Below, piece by piece: positions 1-7,567 of a DNA stretch of 64,000 bases (position 1 is the stretch's first letter; each line of letters starts with the position of its first letter). Below the pieces are notes generated by a model that had not been told where the DNA came from, did no database searches, and worked only from the letters and a program-made list of their open reading frames with translations. The DNA is from Pseudomonas sp. (GTDB lineage Bacteria > Pseudomonadota > Gammaproteobacteria > Pseudomonadales > Pseudomonadaceae). A program made the translations under genes and the position numbers. The stretch is from the NCBI RefSeq assembly GCF_030150285.1, contig NZ_JASLGE010000092.1:3383-67382 (forward strand), in the 5' to 3' direction.

Positions 1-48
1 TAGCGCCTCGGGCGAACAGTGTGAGACTTGGCCCCTCAACCACCCAGG

Positions 49-216
49 TCACGACCCTACGCCCTCTGCCGGGTATCCACACAAGCGCTTTTCCATCGGT
101 TGATAGACCAGGCCGGCGAACTCGCTCACGTCACCTGCCAGGACAAAGCCGTAGCGTTCATAGGCCGGCACCGAAGACAGCGAAGTGCCCCCCACTCTAC
201 GCGCCGTGCCCGAACT
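49..216 (-). pseudogene. C-terminal remnant of a GNAT acetyltransferase
   Basis: On the minus strand one frame reads SLSSVPAYERYGFVLAGDV and ends in YQPMEKRL shortly before a stop. This is the usual end of a GNAT N-acetyltransferase (NASxxAxxFYExxGF, then a final strand ending PMxKxL). An in-frame stop lies just upstream of the recognisable part, and no N-terminal acetyl-CoA-binding half precedes it, so only about the last 50 residues survive. Family assignment rests on this motif alone. Confidence 0.5.
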
Positions 217-222
217 TGATTA

Positions 223-453
223 CTACGACCGCCGCTCGGTATCGCTCCCGGTGCACATCACCCCGCTGGCGGACTGGAACATCATAATGGCCAAACAGGG
301 GCTAATCATGCCGCTGGCGTTCCGAATAAGGGACGCGATTTCGTCGTTATTCGGCGTAAAGCGCATCGGCGGGTTCTCTGGCACCGCGCGCAAAACGGTA
401 GCGGTGGGCGAATATCTGGATTTGCGCCGGCCTTCTCCCGGCCTCATGACCAA
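223..453 (-). pseudogene. possible decayed fragment, cytochrome c-like
   Basis: This short minus-strand frame includes PENPPMRFTPNNDEIASLIR, which recalls the C-terminal MPxxxxLxDxEIAxLxxYIR element of small cytochrome c domains of dehydrogenases. There is no CxxCH haem motif nearby and the rest does not look like protein. Together with the adjacent GNAT remnant, the first 460 bases look like debris rather than working genes. Very tentative. Confidence 0.2.
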
Positions 454-465
454 GGCCTGGCCCCT

Positions 466-1281
466 TCAGCGCATCACCTCGTCCAGTGCCTTAAAACCCA
501 ACGCGCGTTGGGTAAAGTCGAAACCGTCAGGTTGCTCAAGGCCCCTCAATACGCCAGAGATCTGCGCATAGGCCGTTCGAAACAGCGCGCTGCCCAGGCT
601 GATCCGTCGCACCTTTGCCACCCTGAGCTGCTCCAGGGTCATGCCGGCCACCGGCAGCACATTGAGGGGTTTGGTCAGGGCGTCTTGCACCGCTCGAACA
701 TCCGCTATCGACTTCAGGCCCGGGGCGAACAGGCAATCCGCCCCGGCCGCTTCAAAGGCCGTCAGGCGCGCAATCACTTCGCTGAGCGAGTACTCATGCG
801 CGCCCAGCAGGTAATCGGTTCTGGCGGTGACGATAAAATCACGGTCCAGGCTGTGTGCCGCTTCGCATGCGGCGCGCACTCGTTCACAGGCCTCTTCCCG
901 GGCAAAGAACAGCGGGCCGGAAGGGTCTGCATAACTGCAGATATCTTCGATTGAGCCACCGGCACAGCCGATGTTCACGGCACGCCTGAAGGTGGCCTCA
1001 ATGCCTGCCAGGTTGTCGGCCAAACCATTTTCCAGGTCTGCGCTGACCGGCACCTGCACGGCCTGGACGATACGCTCGATCGCCGTAAACCGCTGTTCGT
1101 TGGCCATGTGCGGCGATGAATCACGATACCCCTGGGCGTAACCAATGCCGGCACTGGTGGTGCCCACGCTGCTATAGCCCAAACTTTCAATCAACCGGGC
1201 GCTGCCCTCACACCACGCGTTGGGCATGACAAAAAGCGGCTCGGCGGCATGTAACGCGTTGAATCGTTGGCTGGTACTCAT
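466..1281 (-). CDS. isocitrate lyase/PEP mutase-superfamily enzyme
   Basis: A 271-residue single-domain TIM-barrel enzyme of the isocitrate lyase/phosphoenolpyruvate mutase superfamily. These enzymes make or break C-C or P-C bonds next to a Mg-bound alpha-oxo acid. Visible signatures are VSADLENG (Mg-binding D-x-E), GGSIED and TARTDYLLG, in the usual order and spacing. The KKCGH loop of true isocitrate lyase is absent, so an oxaloacetate decarboxylase or carboxy-PEP mutase-like role is more likely; the substrate is unknown. GTG and ATG starts lie in tandem. The ATG is chosen because GGAGG sits seven bases ahead of it. It is followed, on the same strand, by decayed sequence. Confidence 0.85.
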   Translation of the reverse strand: MSTSQRFNALHAAEPLFVMPNAWCEGSARLIESLGYSSVGTTSAGIGYAQGYRDSSPHMANEQRFTAIERIVQAVQVPVSADLENGLADNLAGIEATFRRAVNIGCAGGSIEDICSYADPSGPLFFAREEACERVRAACEAAHSLDRDFIVTARTDYLLGAHEYSLSEVIARLTAFEAAGADCLFAPGLKSIADVRAVQDALTKPLNVLPVAGMTLEQLRVAKVRRISLGSALFRTAYAQISGVLRGLEQPDGFDFTQRALGFKALDEVMR

Positions 1282-1318
1282 CACGCTTCCTCCTCAATAA
1301 AACCAAGGCCATTTCAAC

Positions 1319-1936
1319 TCAGCCCGAATGCATATCGGCCACCAACAGCACGCCGAAGCCTACGAGTAAACCGCCAAATACCCGGTCAATCCAGTGCCGC
1401 GCGGCCATTAGTTTATCCCGCACTTTGGCGGTTGAGAAAAACAGGGCGACAACGCTGAACCACACAACATGCGCACCCGCGATAAACAGCCCGTATGCCC
1501 GTTGCACGCTCGGTGCCGTATCGGGCTGCACCACCCCCATAAACAGGCTGACGATAAAGATCGAGGTTTTAGGGTTCAACGCGTTGGTCAGAAACCCCGT
1601 GCGCAGTGCTGCCCAGTCCGACAGGGCCGGCGGTGAAACCCCCGGCTGTTGCACGATCGCCCTGGCGCGCAGCATGTTGATGCCCAGGTAAACCAGGTAC
1701 GCCGCCCCGGCCAGCTTCAACGCGCCGAATAGCCAGGGCGTTTGTTGCAGTACCAGCCCTAACCCCAACAGGGTGTAGCCCACATGAACCAACACGCCCA
1801 GGCCGATGCCCACAGCGGTCAACACGCCTGCCCGACGCGACAGCAGTAAGCCGTTACGGGACACCATGGCGAAATCCGGCCCTGGACTGATGCACGCCAG
1901 GAGTGTAATGGTGATTACGACTAGCCATTCGTTCAT
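1319..1936 (-). CDS. LysE/RhtB-family amino-acid exporter
   Basis: A 205-residue membrane protein with the LysE-family N-terminus: LACISPGPDFAMVSRNGL, then GVLTAVGIGLGVLVHVGYTL. About six hydrophobic segments are spread along its length, as is normal for RhtB/LysE transporters that export amino acids or homoserine lactone-type molecules. The start is MNEWLV; a longer reading would run into the promoter region of the divergent LysR gene. The divergent regulator gene suggests local control. Substrate cannot be told from sequence. Confidence 0.88.
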   Translation of the reverse strand: MNEWLVVITITLLACISPGPDFAMVSRNGLLLSRRAGVLTAVGIGLGVLVHVGYTLLGLGLVLQQTPWLFGALKLAGAAYLVYLGINMLRARAIVQQPGVSPPALSDWAALRTGFLTNALNPKTSIFIVSLFMGVVQPDTAPSVQRAYGLFIAGAHVVWFSVVALFFSTAKVRDKLMAARHWIDRVFGGLLVGFGVLLVADMHSG

Positions 1937-1956
1937 GCTGCGCCTTTTCAAGTGTC

Positions 1957-1980
1957 GATTGGATGGCACGATAATCAATC
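1957..1980. promoter_or_regulatory. inverted repeat in the lysE/lysR intergenic region
   Basis: GATTG and CAATC arms are separated by 14 bases in the 66-bp gap between the divergent exporter and LysR genes. The position fits a LysR-type operator that also controls the regulator's own gene. Arms are short, so support is weak. Confidence 0.3.
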
Positions 1981-2002
1981 ATTCAAGGCGCGAGGACTAA
2001 CG

Positions 2003-2920
2003 ATGAATGCTAACGACAAGGGTGATTCTGAATCACCTTTTTATGACACTCGCCTACCCTCTTTACTTGCCTTGCGGTGCTTCGAATCTGCGGCACGGCT
2101 GGAGAGCTTCGCCCGTGCGGCAGCCGAACTGCACCTCACACCGGGCGCCATTAGCCGCGCCGTGCGCTTGCTGGAAGAGGACCTGGGTGTTGAGCTGTTT
2201 GAGCGACGCAGCCGCAGGGTGTACCTGACCGAGCCCGGCAAGCACCTGGCAAAAGCCGTCAGTGAAGGGTTTGGGGGGATGAGCCAGGCCATTCGTGCGT
2301 TACGCGCTGACGCCCGGCGCGCGCGTCAGCGTGTACTGTCATGTGAGCCCACACTGCTGATGCGCTGGTTGATCCCGCGCTGGGGCGACTTCAAAGCCCA
2401 CCATCAAGGGCTGGACATTCACTTAGTGGCCGGTGGCGGCCCGTTTTCATTCGACCAGGGGATCGACCTGGCCATTCGGCGGGACGACTTCCCGCGCCCG
2501 GCGCATTACCACGCCGAACCGCTGTTCAACGAAAAAGTCGGCCCGGTGTGCCGGCCCGACAAGGTTGAACAATGGTTTGACGAACAGCGCACAGGGCTGC
2601 GCGCCTGCGCCCCGCAGTTGCACACCACCAGCCGGCCAACGGCCTGGCAGGAATGGGCGCACGCCAAAGGGCTGCCCACCCCGACCGGGCAGGCGCAAGC
2701 GTTCGAGCACTTCTACTTCAGCATCCAGGCGGCTGTCGCAGGCCTCGGTGTGGCGATCGGGCCGTGGCACCTGGTTCGCGATGATATCCAGAGCGGGGTG
2801 CTGGCCGCGCCCTTGGGGTTTGTTGAGGACGGCTCCCGCTACTGCCTGATCGCGCCCACGGCCCCCAAGCCTGGCAGCCTGGAAATGGATTTATTGCACT
2901 GGCTGCAGGCCGTGAACTGA
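2003..2920 (+). CDS. LysR-family transcriptional regulator (GcvA-like)
   Basis: A 305-residue LysR-type regulator. The N-terminal helix-turn-helix reads ALRCFESAARLESFARAAAE followed by LHLTPGAISRAVRLLEEDLG, and the effector domain contains LMRWLIPRWGDFK, the pattern of the GcvA/AmpR-like branch. The start MNANDKG is preceded by GAGGA at good spacing. It is divergent from the LysE-family exporter gene with 66 bp between them, so the exporter is the likely target. Confidence 0.88.
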   Translation: MNANDKGDSESPFYDTRLPSLLALRCFESAARLESFARAAAELHLTPGAISRAVRLLEEDLGVELFERRSRRVYLTEPGKHLAKAVSEGFGGMSQAIRALRADARRARQRVLSCEPTLLMRWLIPRWGDFKAHHQGLDIHLVAGGGPFSFDQGIDLAIRRDDFPRPAHYHAEPLFNEKVGPVCRPDKVEQWFDEQRTGLRACAPQLHTTSRPTAWQEWAHAKGLPTPTGQAQAFEHFYFSIQAAVAGLGVAIGPWHLVRDDIQSGVLAAPLGFVEDGSRYCLIAPTAPKPGSLEMDLLHWLQAVN

Positions 2921-2936
2921 AGCGTGCGGCCCCCGG

Positions 2937-4010
2937 TCACCCCGAAAAAAAACGAGCCGAGCGGCACGGTTCAAGCGCGCTGCAAGCCTGATCGTCAAGG
3001 ATCTCAGCACTGGCCAGGCGGCCGACAATGGCGGCCAATGTCACCCCAGGGTGCATGGCGCACACGTAGACACCGGTGACGCGCGGCAGGTAACCAATGA
3101 TGGGGAGCCTGTCGGCGGGGATGGGCCGCAGGCCGACGCACGCCATGTCCGGCTCAAGCGTTGCCACCCCACGGAGTTCACGGCGAATGGCACTGGCGGT
3201 TCTCAGGGCGATGGCCGCAGGCTGGTTTTCCGGGGCGTCGTCCACGTAATCTTCAGCCGCCAGCAACGTTCCGGGCGCACCGTGCCGCACTTCCATGTCG
3301 GGGCTGGAGATCAGCGTACGCACCAGGTCCGGTGTTGCCGTGTAGCGAATGAAAATGGCGGGCGAAGCCTCGATGGGCAAACTCACACCCAGCAACGCGG
3401 TCAGCGAGGTGATGCCGGTTCCGGCAGCCAGCACGACCACATCGGCCGGGATCATGCCCGTGGCGGTCTCGATGCCGATCACCTGGGCGTCCCGGGTGGT
3501 AAAGCCCAGCACCCGGGTCTGCGTGAGTACCTGCGCGCCCTTCGCCACGGCACCGGCCACTAAGGCATGCGTCACGGCGACAGCGTCCAGCGCCCCTTCT
3601 TCGGCCACATACACCGCCTGGCGAGGCGGATGGTTGAGGTTCGGTTCAAGGTCAAGAATCTGCGACCGGGAAACCCGGTTCCCCGCGGCCATGTCTGCCG
3701 CAGCGTGCGGGGCTTCGTGCGGCGTCGTGCCATACGACAAAGCCCCTGCCCAGCGAATATTCAGGCCGGGCAATTGCGTTTCGAGTTGGCGGTACGCCTG
3801 CAGGGCCGCACCGCGCAAGGCCGCGATGGCGTCAGGCCCACGGTGCGAGGTGTTGAGCCAGGCGAACGACGTGCTCGTGACCCCCGAGGCGATATCACCC
3901 GCCTCAACCAACGTCACCGTCGCGCCTTTATCGGCCAGTTGATACGCCAGCGACGCCCCTACAATGCCCGCCCCAACAACCATCACCCGCTTGCCCAGAC
4001 CCTGCCCCAT
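2937..4010 (-). CDS. DAO-family FAD-dependent oxidoreductase
   Basis: A 357-residue glycine/D-amino-acid oxidase-type flavoprotein. The N-terminal Rossmann motif VMVVGAGIVGASLAYQLAD binds the ADP part of FAD, and the C-terminal GLRPIPADRLPIIG plus VCAMHPGVTLA are typical closing motifs of the DAO fold. It probably oxidises an amine or amino acid, but the substrate is not evident. The ATG at MGQGLGKRV is chosen because it places the dinucleotide fold at the N-terminus; the open frame continues upstream without recognisable protein. It lies downstream of the fimbrial operon on the same strand and is probably separate. Confidence 0.82.
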   Translation of the reverse strand: MGQGLGKRVMVVGAGIVGASLAYQLADKGATVTLVEAGDIASGVTSTSFAWLNTSHRGPDAIAALRGAALQAYRQLETQLPGLNIRWAGALSYGTTPHEAPHAAADMAAGNRVSRSQILDLEPNLNHPPRQAVYVAEEGALDAVAVTHALVAGAVAKGAQVLTQTRVLGFTTRDAQVIGIETATGMIPADVVVLAAGTGITSLTALLGVSLPIEASPAIFIRYTATPDLVRTLISSPDMEVRHGAPGTLLAAEDYVDDAPENQPAAIALRTASAIRRELRGVATLEPDMACVGLRPIPADRLPIIGYLPRVTGVYVCAMHPGVTLAAIVGRLASAEILDDQACSALEPCRSARFFSG

Positions 4011-4074
4011 ATCACGCTCCCTTCTGTCGAACGGACAAGGGTACGACAGATAGCCCACATTTCGTATGCGTCTA

Positions 4075-4731
4075 TCACCGGGTGCCTGAGCAGCCTGGAT
4101 GCTCTGGAATGAGGATGCTCGCACCTTTGATAACGATCGGCACGCCCGGGTACACATTGAACGGTTCACTGGGCTGGCCATTGACGCTAACGCCTTTGAC
4201 CTGGGAGCGGGTGTTGCCGGTGGCGATAAACCGGGCACCGCCAACCTCACAGGTGACCTGAACGTGTGCCGTTTGTTGAGACGGCAGGTGACGCACCAAC
4301 GCGCTGAAGGCGAGGTTCACCGCCACCTTACCGACAACGGTCGGTTGCTGCGGGGCCAGCGGGTTCAGGACCGGTGTGACGTCGAGCCGATAAACCTGCT
4401 CCTGCTCCACGCGCTCAAGGGGTTTGACGATGATGGTTTTGCTTTGGCCGGGGCCCAGCATCAGTTTGAACGGGTAAGCAAATAACCGGGGCTGACTGAC
4501 CAGCGTGATGGGCTCAAGGCGCTCATCGGCCAGTTCAACCCCAGGGTTGAGCAGGCGCGAGAGCGCAATCGACACGTACTCGTCGCGCTCGCCGTTGTTG
4601 GTGACGTCAACCGTGATGGGCGTGCTCCCGACACGCGCCACCTGGGGCTGAACATCAATCAGCGCGAACGCAGGCAGGGCCAGCGCAAGGCAACTCAGGG
4701 CGCTAAAAAAACGCGGAAAAAGGTATTTCAT
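4075..4731 (-). CDS. fimbrial periplasmic chaperone (third chaperone, CS1-type)
   Basis: A 218-residue secreted protein: signal peptide MKYLFPRFFSALSCLALALPAFA, then a two-domain immunoglobulin-like pattern. Domain 1 carries the VxxxxxTPxxxxVTNNGER and GQSKTIIVKPL elements, and VNLAFSALVRHLP corresponds to the G1 donor strand. Domain 2 follows with VTCEVGGARFIATGN. It belongs with the short chaperones of alternate (CS1/Cbl) chaperone-usher systems. It is the last gene of the fimbrial operon and starts eight bases after the minor pilin stop, which suggests translational coupling. It probably serves the minor pilin or tip protein; that is inference from position. Confidence 0.8.
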   Translation of the reverse strand: MKYLFPRFFSALSCLALALPAFALIDVQPQVARVGSTPITVDVTNNGERDEYVSIALSRLLNPGVELADERLEPITLVSQPRLFAYPFKLMLGPGQSKTIIVKPLERVEQEQVYRLDVTPVLNPLAPQQPTVVGKVAVNLAFSALVRHLPSQQTAHVQVTCEVGGARFIATGNTRSQVKGVSVNGQPSEPFNVYPGVPIVIKGASILIPEHPGCSGTR

Positions 4732-4739
4732 GGCAGCCC

Positions 4740-5285
4740 TCAAGGGTCGGTGATCACAGGTTCAAAGGTCAGCGACAACACGCCGCTGTAGGTACCCGCC
4801 GTTTCCTTGAAATTGCCCTCCGGTGGGTACGCCGACACCGTCAGGTTGTAGTAACCCGTCGTGTCTTGGTCGGGAGCGGGTCCAGGAGGGTTTTCAAACG
4901 CTGTCCCCTGCCCCACGGAAAGGGTTTTGGGCGCGCTGCCTTCTGCCGCAAGGTCCACTTTCGGTTGCTGGAACACTTGCGCTGCAGTGTCGTTATTGCG
5001 AATGCTCAAGGGCTCATCCAGGCGCACTCGGAACACCCCGGAGCTTGAGACAACCCGTAGGCGGGCCCGCACGTCGTAGGGGGTGTTCCAGCCACCCAAC
5101 TGGGTCATTGCCAGACCTTGATCGAACCATCCGCCCTTGTCATCGGTCACCAGCAGTTTATGGCTGGGCCTCACAAAAGCACTGACATAGCTCTGAAGTT
5201 TGCCATGGAGAATAATGTCTGCCATCGCCAGGGACGGCAGTGCGGCCAAGCCCCACAGCAGGGCCACCCGTGCAGTTTTGTTCAT
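4740..5285 (-). CDS. CS1-type fimbrial subunit (minor pilin)
   Basis: A 181-residue protein with signal peptide MNKTARVALLWGLAALPSLAMA. It shares with the major pilin of this operon the arrangement of a central LRVVSSSGVFRVRLDEPLSI strand pair and a terminal GTYSGVLSLTFEPVI strand, which mark the CS1/CfaB pilin family. It is larger in its last third and sits far from the major pilin, between two chaperone genes, so it is likely a low-copy subunit such as an adaptor or anchor. A second major subunit is an alternative. Confidence 0.75.
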   Translation of the reverse strand: MNKTARVALLWGLAALPSLAMADIILHGKLQSYVSAFVRPSHKLLVTDDKGGWFDQGLAMTQLGGWNTPYDVRARLRVVSSSGVFRVRLDEPLSIRNNDTAAQVFQQPKVDLAAEGSAPKTLSVGQGTAFENPPGPAPDQDTTGYYNLTVSAYPPEGNFKETAGTYSGVLSLTFEPVITDP

Positions 5286-5288
5286 GAA

Positions 5289-5777
5289 CTACTCCTGTTG
5301 AAAACGAGCGGGCCTGTGGGCGGCCCGCTGGTAAATGACCACGCCGTAACCCACGCTGACCGACAGCGGTGCCGACTGCCCCTCTGCCCCGCGGCCTTGA
5401 ACAATCACACGCTGCCTGGGCCGAAAGGTCACGCGCCAGACCTGGTTGCGGGTCGGCATGGACAATACTTTCAGGTTCATCCGGTATTTTTGCCCCGGTG
5501 CCAGCACCAACCTGGAGGGGGTTATCAGCAAGGTCGGGCGAGCCACTTCGCTGATCGCCATTGAGCGCTCGCTGATCGCACCGGGGTTGAGCACAAGGGT
5601 TTGCTCCACGTCCAGATACAAAGGCGTGTCGCCGATATTGTGGGCATACAGCTCGCCTTGAGGCTCATCCGGTGCAAATCGCAACTCCACACTCGACAGT
5701 TTCAGCACGCCGCTGGCCATGCTCTGCAGCGGCCACGCCAGCAGCCCTGCCACGATAATCATCAAGCCATGGTTCAT
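5289..5777 (-). CDS. short fimbrial chaperone with only the N-terminal domain
   Basis: A 162-residue secreted protein with a signal peptide ending QSMASG. It matches domain 1 of the first chaperone in this operon: LYAHNIGDTPLYLDVEQ, a LVLAPGQKYRMNLKVLS strand and the APLSVSVGYGVVIYQR G1-strand region. It stops soon after that strand, so the second immunoglobulin-like domain present in the other two chaperones is missing. The reading frame is clean and followed after three bases by the next gene, so this looks like a designed or fixed short form rather than a fresh frameshift. It may still bind subunits by donor-strand complementation. Confidence 0.75.
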   Translation of the reverse strand: MNHGLMIIVAGLLAWPLQSMASGVLKLSSVELRFAPDEPQGELYAHNIGDTPLYLDVEQTLVLNPGAISERSMAISEVARPTLLITPSRLVLAPGQKYRMNLKVLSMPTRNQVWRVTFRPRQRVIVQGRGAEGQSAPLSVSVGYGVVIYQRAAHRPARFQQE

Positions 5778-5809
5778 CCGTTTAATCTCCCTTCAGGCGC
5801 TGTACGCAC

Positions 5810-6865
5810 CTAAGGCTTGGCCACCACCGTAAAGGTCAGCACATCGCTGTAAGCCCCATCTTTGGCTTTTTTATCCGCAAAGGCGGTGAAGGTGGGAACA
5901 AAGCAGGTACGCCCCGTTGTACTGAGGGAGAACACCCGATTCTGAGGGTTGGGTAATACAACCGTGTCCGTGTTGTTGGCGAGCGATACGGTGTACGGCA
6001 CGGTGTGCGTACTGTCCTCCAGGCTTCTGAGCCTGTAACTGCCACTTGTGGACAGGCCATTTGTGTTCGTCGCATTAATGATGAACTTTTGGTAGGCAAC
6101 ATGATTCGCCCAGGCGTAGTTGAAGCACAGTTGCTCCTGGGTCGAGGTAAAGGTTTTCACCGTTTCTTCGCCCCTGGACAACTCGCCCAGGTTCCAGTCC
6201 GGTGCGGTCAGGGTCAAAACCGTGTCCATAGGGGGCGGCGGCAATTCCGGGTTGATCACGATCTGGCACTTACCGTTCTTGGTGGCCGGGGACAGATAGG
6301 CCACTCCGGCGACTTCCCCCACGTCATCGCCCGCGGTGAAGTTACCGGCTCGCACGGCCAGGGCCGGCCAATCCTCAATGGAGATGTTATAAATGCTGAA
6401 GGTGACGGTGGCAGTGAACGGGGCCGTTTGCCTCCAACTGGTATTTTCAAGCGTCGTGCCGTGATACATCGTGTAACCCGCCCCGAAGTAAACGGCTTGA
6501 AAGCGCGTGCCATCGAGCTTTACATCATTGCTCACGCGAGTACTGCTCGAGAGCCGGCCATACCGGTCATAGGCGTAGAGCAGAATGCCCCGCGATTGCC
6601 AGGGGTACTTGCCGGAATGCCCTGCGCTTTGCTTGAAGTCGATACTCAGTTGCAGGCTGCTGGTGCCGTTGCCGTTATCCCGATAACTGCAGTTGCTGTA
6701 GCCGGTACTGAGGTCGCTGTAATCCAGAACAAAACCGGCCGCATTGACGGCAAACCCCATGCCGATGAAGAACAGCCCGCAATGAAGTGTGCGCAGGCTC
6801 CCGCGCAGCCTGTGCCGGCTCATGACCGCGGGCCCGGTTGCGGGCAACATGGGGTGAGCCTTCAT
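5810..6865 (-). CDS. tip adhesin/initiator of CS1-type fimbria (CfaE/CblD-like)
   Basis: A 351-residue secreted protein at the position of cooD/cfaE/cblD. After a signal sequence ending GMGFAVNA, an N-terminal adhesin-like domain contains paired cysteines (YSNCSY and KNGKCQIVI). A second, pilin-like domain begins near TLTAPDWNLGELSRGEE and ends SDVLTFTVVAKP, resembling the closing strand of the pilins. Size is close to CfaE/CblD (about 350). The ATG overlaps the chaperone stop as TAATG, with GGAG upstream, so translation is probably coupled; a start 14 codons later is possible. Function as the fibre tip and nucleator of assembly is inferred from the family and gene order. Confidence 0.78.
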   Translation of the reverse strand: MKAHPMLPATGPAVMSRHRLRGSLRTLHCGLFFIGMGFAVNAAGFVLDYSDLSTGYSNCSYRDNGNGTSSLQLSIDFKQSAGHSGKYPWQSRGILLYAYDRYGRLSSSTRVSNDVKLDGTRFQAVYFGAGYTMYHGTTLENTSWRQTAPFTATVTFSIYNISIEDWPALAVRAGNFTAGDDVGEVAGVAYLSPATKNGKCQIVINPELPPPPMDTVLTLTAPDWNLGELSRGEETVKTFTSTQEQLCFNYAWANHVAYQKFIINATNTNGLSTSGSYRLRSLEDSTHTVPYTVSLANNTDTVVLPNPQNRVFSLSTTGRTCFVPTFTAFADKKAKDGAYSDVLTFTVVAKP

Positions 6866-7542
6866 TACAAACACTCCAGCGTCTGTGGCTGTTCATCGCG
6901 CATGAACTGCAGACGCTTACCGGCAAAGTGCTGGGGGGTGCCAGGGAACAGGGCCAGCTGGGTTCTTTTCTGCGAAGTTCCCTGCACAGCAACGTCCGAG
7001 AGCACCACGCGAACACTGCCGGTGTTCTCCAGCGTTATCCCCCCGGCCTCACAGCGATGCGTCAAGCCCGAGGTCTGCTTTGCGGGCGGCGGCATGTGCC
7101 GGATCAGTACGCCGTAACCGACAGACACCGACATCGGCGCGGTGATTTTGCTCTCGGGGGCATCGTCTACCTGCATGGCCCGCACGGGCAGGATGTACAG
7201 GCGGTACAGCGCTTCAGTGGCCGGTTCAGCCAGTGACTTGAGGTTGATGGCACGACTCTGGCCCGCGCCTAGCGTGAGTTTGTCCGGGCTGGCAAGCATG
7301 CCCGGGCGGTCGAGTTGATTAAGCGCCAGTTTGATCTCGGGTTCGATGCCCGGGTTCGTCACTTTCTGCAGGTTAATCGCCAGGTACAGCGGCGCATCAC
7401 CGATGTTCTTCACATTCACCACGTACTCGTGGTTGTTGAAAACCTTAAGGGTGGCCGGCATGACCATCAACTCGCCCTCCGCCTGGGCCAGGCTTGAGCC
7501 GAGCGCGATTGCGCTCAGCCACATCGTAGTACGCAGGTTCAT
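6865..7542 (-). CDS. fimbrial periplasmic chaperone (first, full length)
   Basis: A 225-residue chaperone: signal peptide ending SSLAQA, domain 1 with VVNVKNIGDAPLYLAINLQ, GAGQSRAINLKSL and G1 strand PMSVSVGYGVLIRHMP, then a cysteine-paired domain 2 (HRCEAGG to the C-terminal LECL). Such chaperones fold fimbrial subunits in the periplasm by lending their G1 strand and deliver them to the usher. It lies directly after the usher gene, as in the coo/cbl operons, and is probably the main chaperone for the major pilin. Confidence 0.83.
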   Translation of the reverse strand: MNLRTTMWLSAIALGSSLAQAEGELMVMPATLKVFNNHEYVVNVKNIGDAPLYLAINLQKVTNPGIEPEIKLALNQLDRPGMLASPDKLTLGAGQSRAINLKSLAEPATEALYRLYILPVRAMQVDDAPESKITAPMSVSVGYGVLIRHMPPPAKQTSGLTHRCEAGGITLENTGSVRVVLSDVAVQGTSQKRTQLALFPGTPQHFAGKRLQFMRDEQPQTLECL

Positions 7543-7567
7543 GACAGGGTTCTCATCGGGTATTCGG

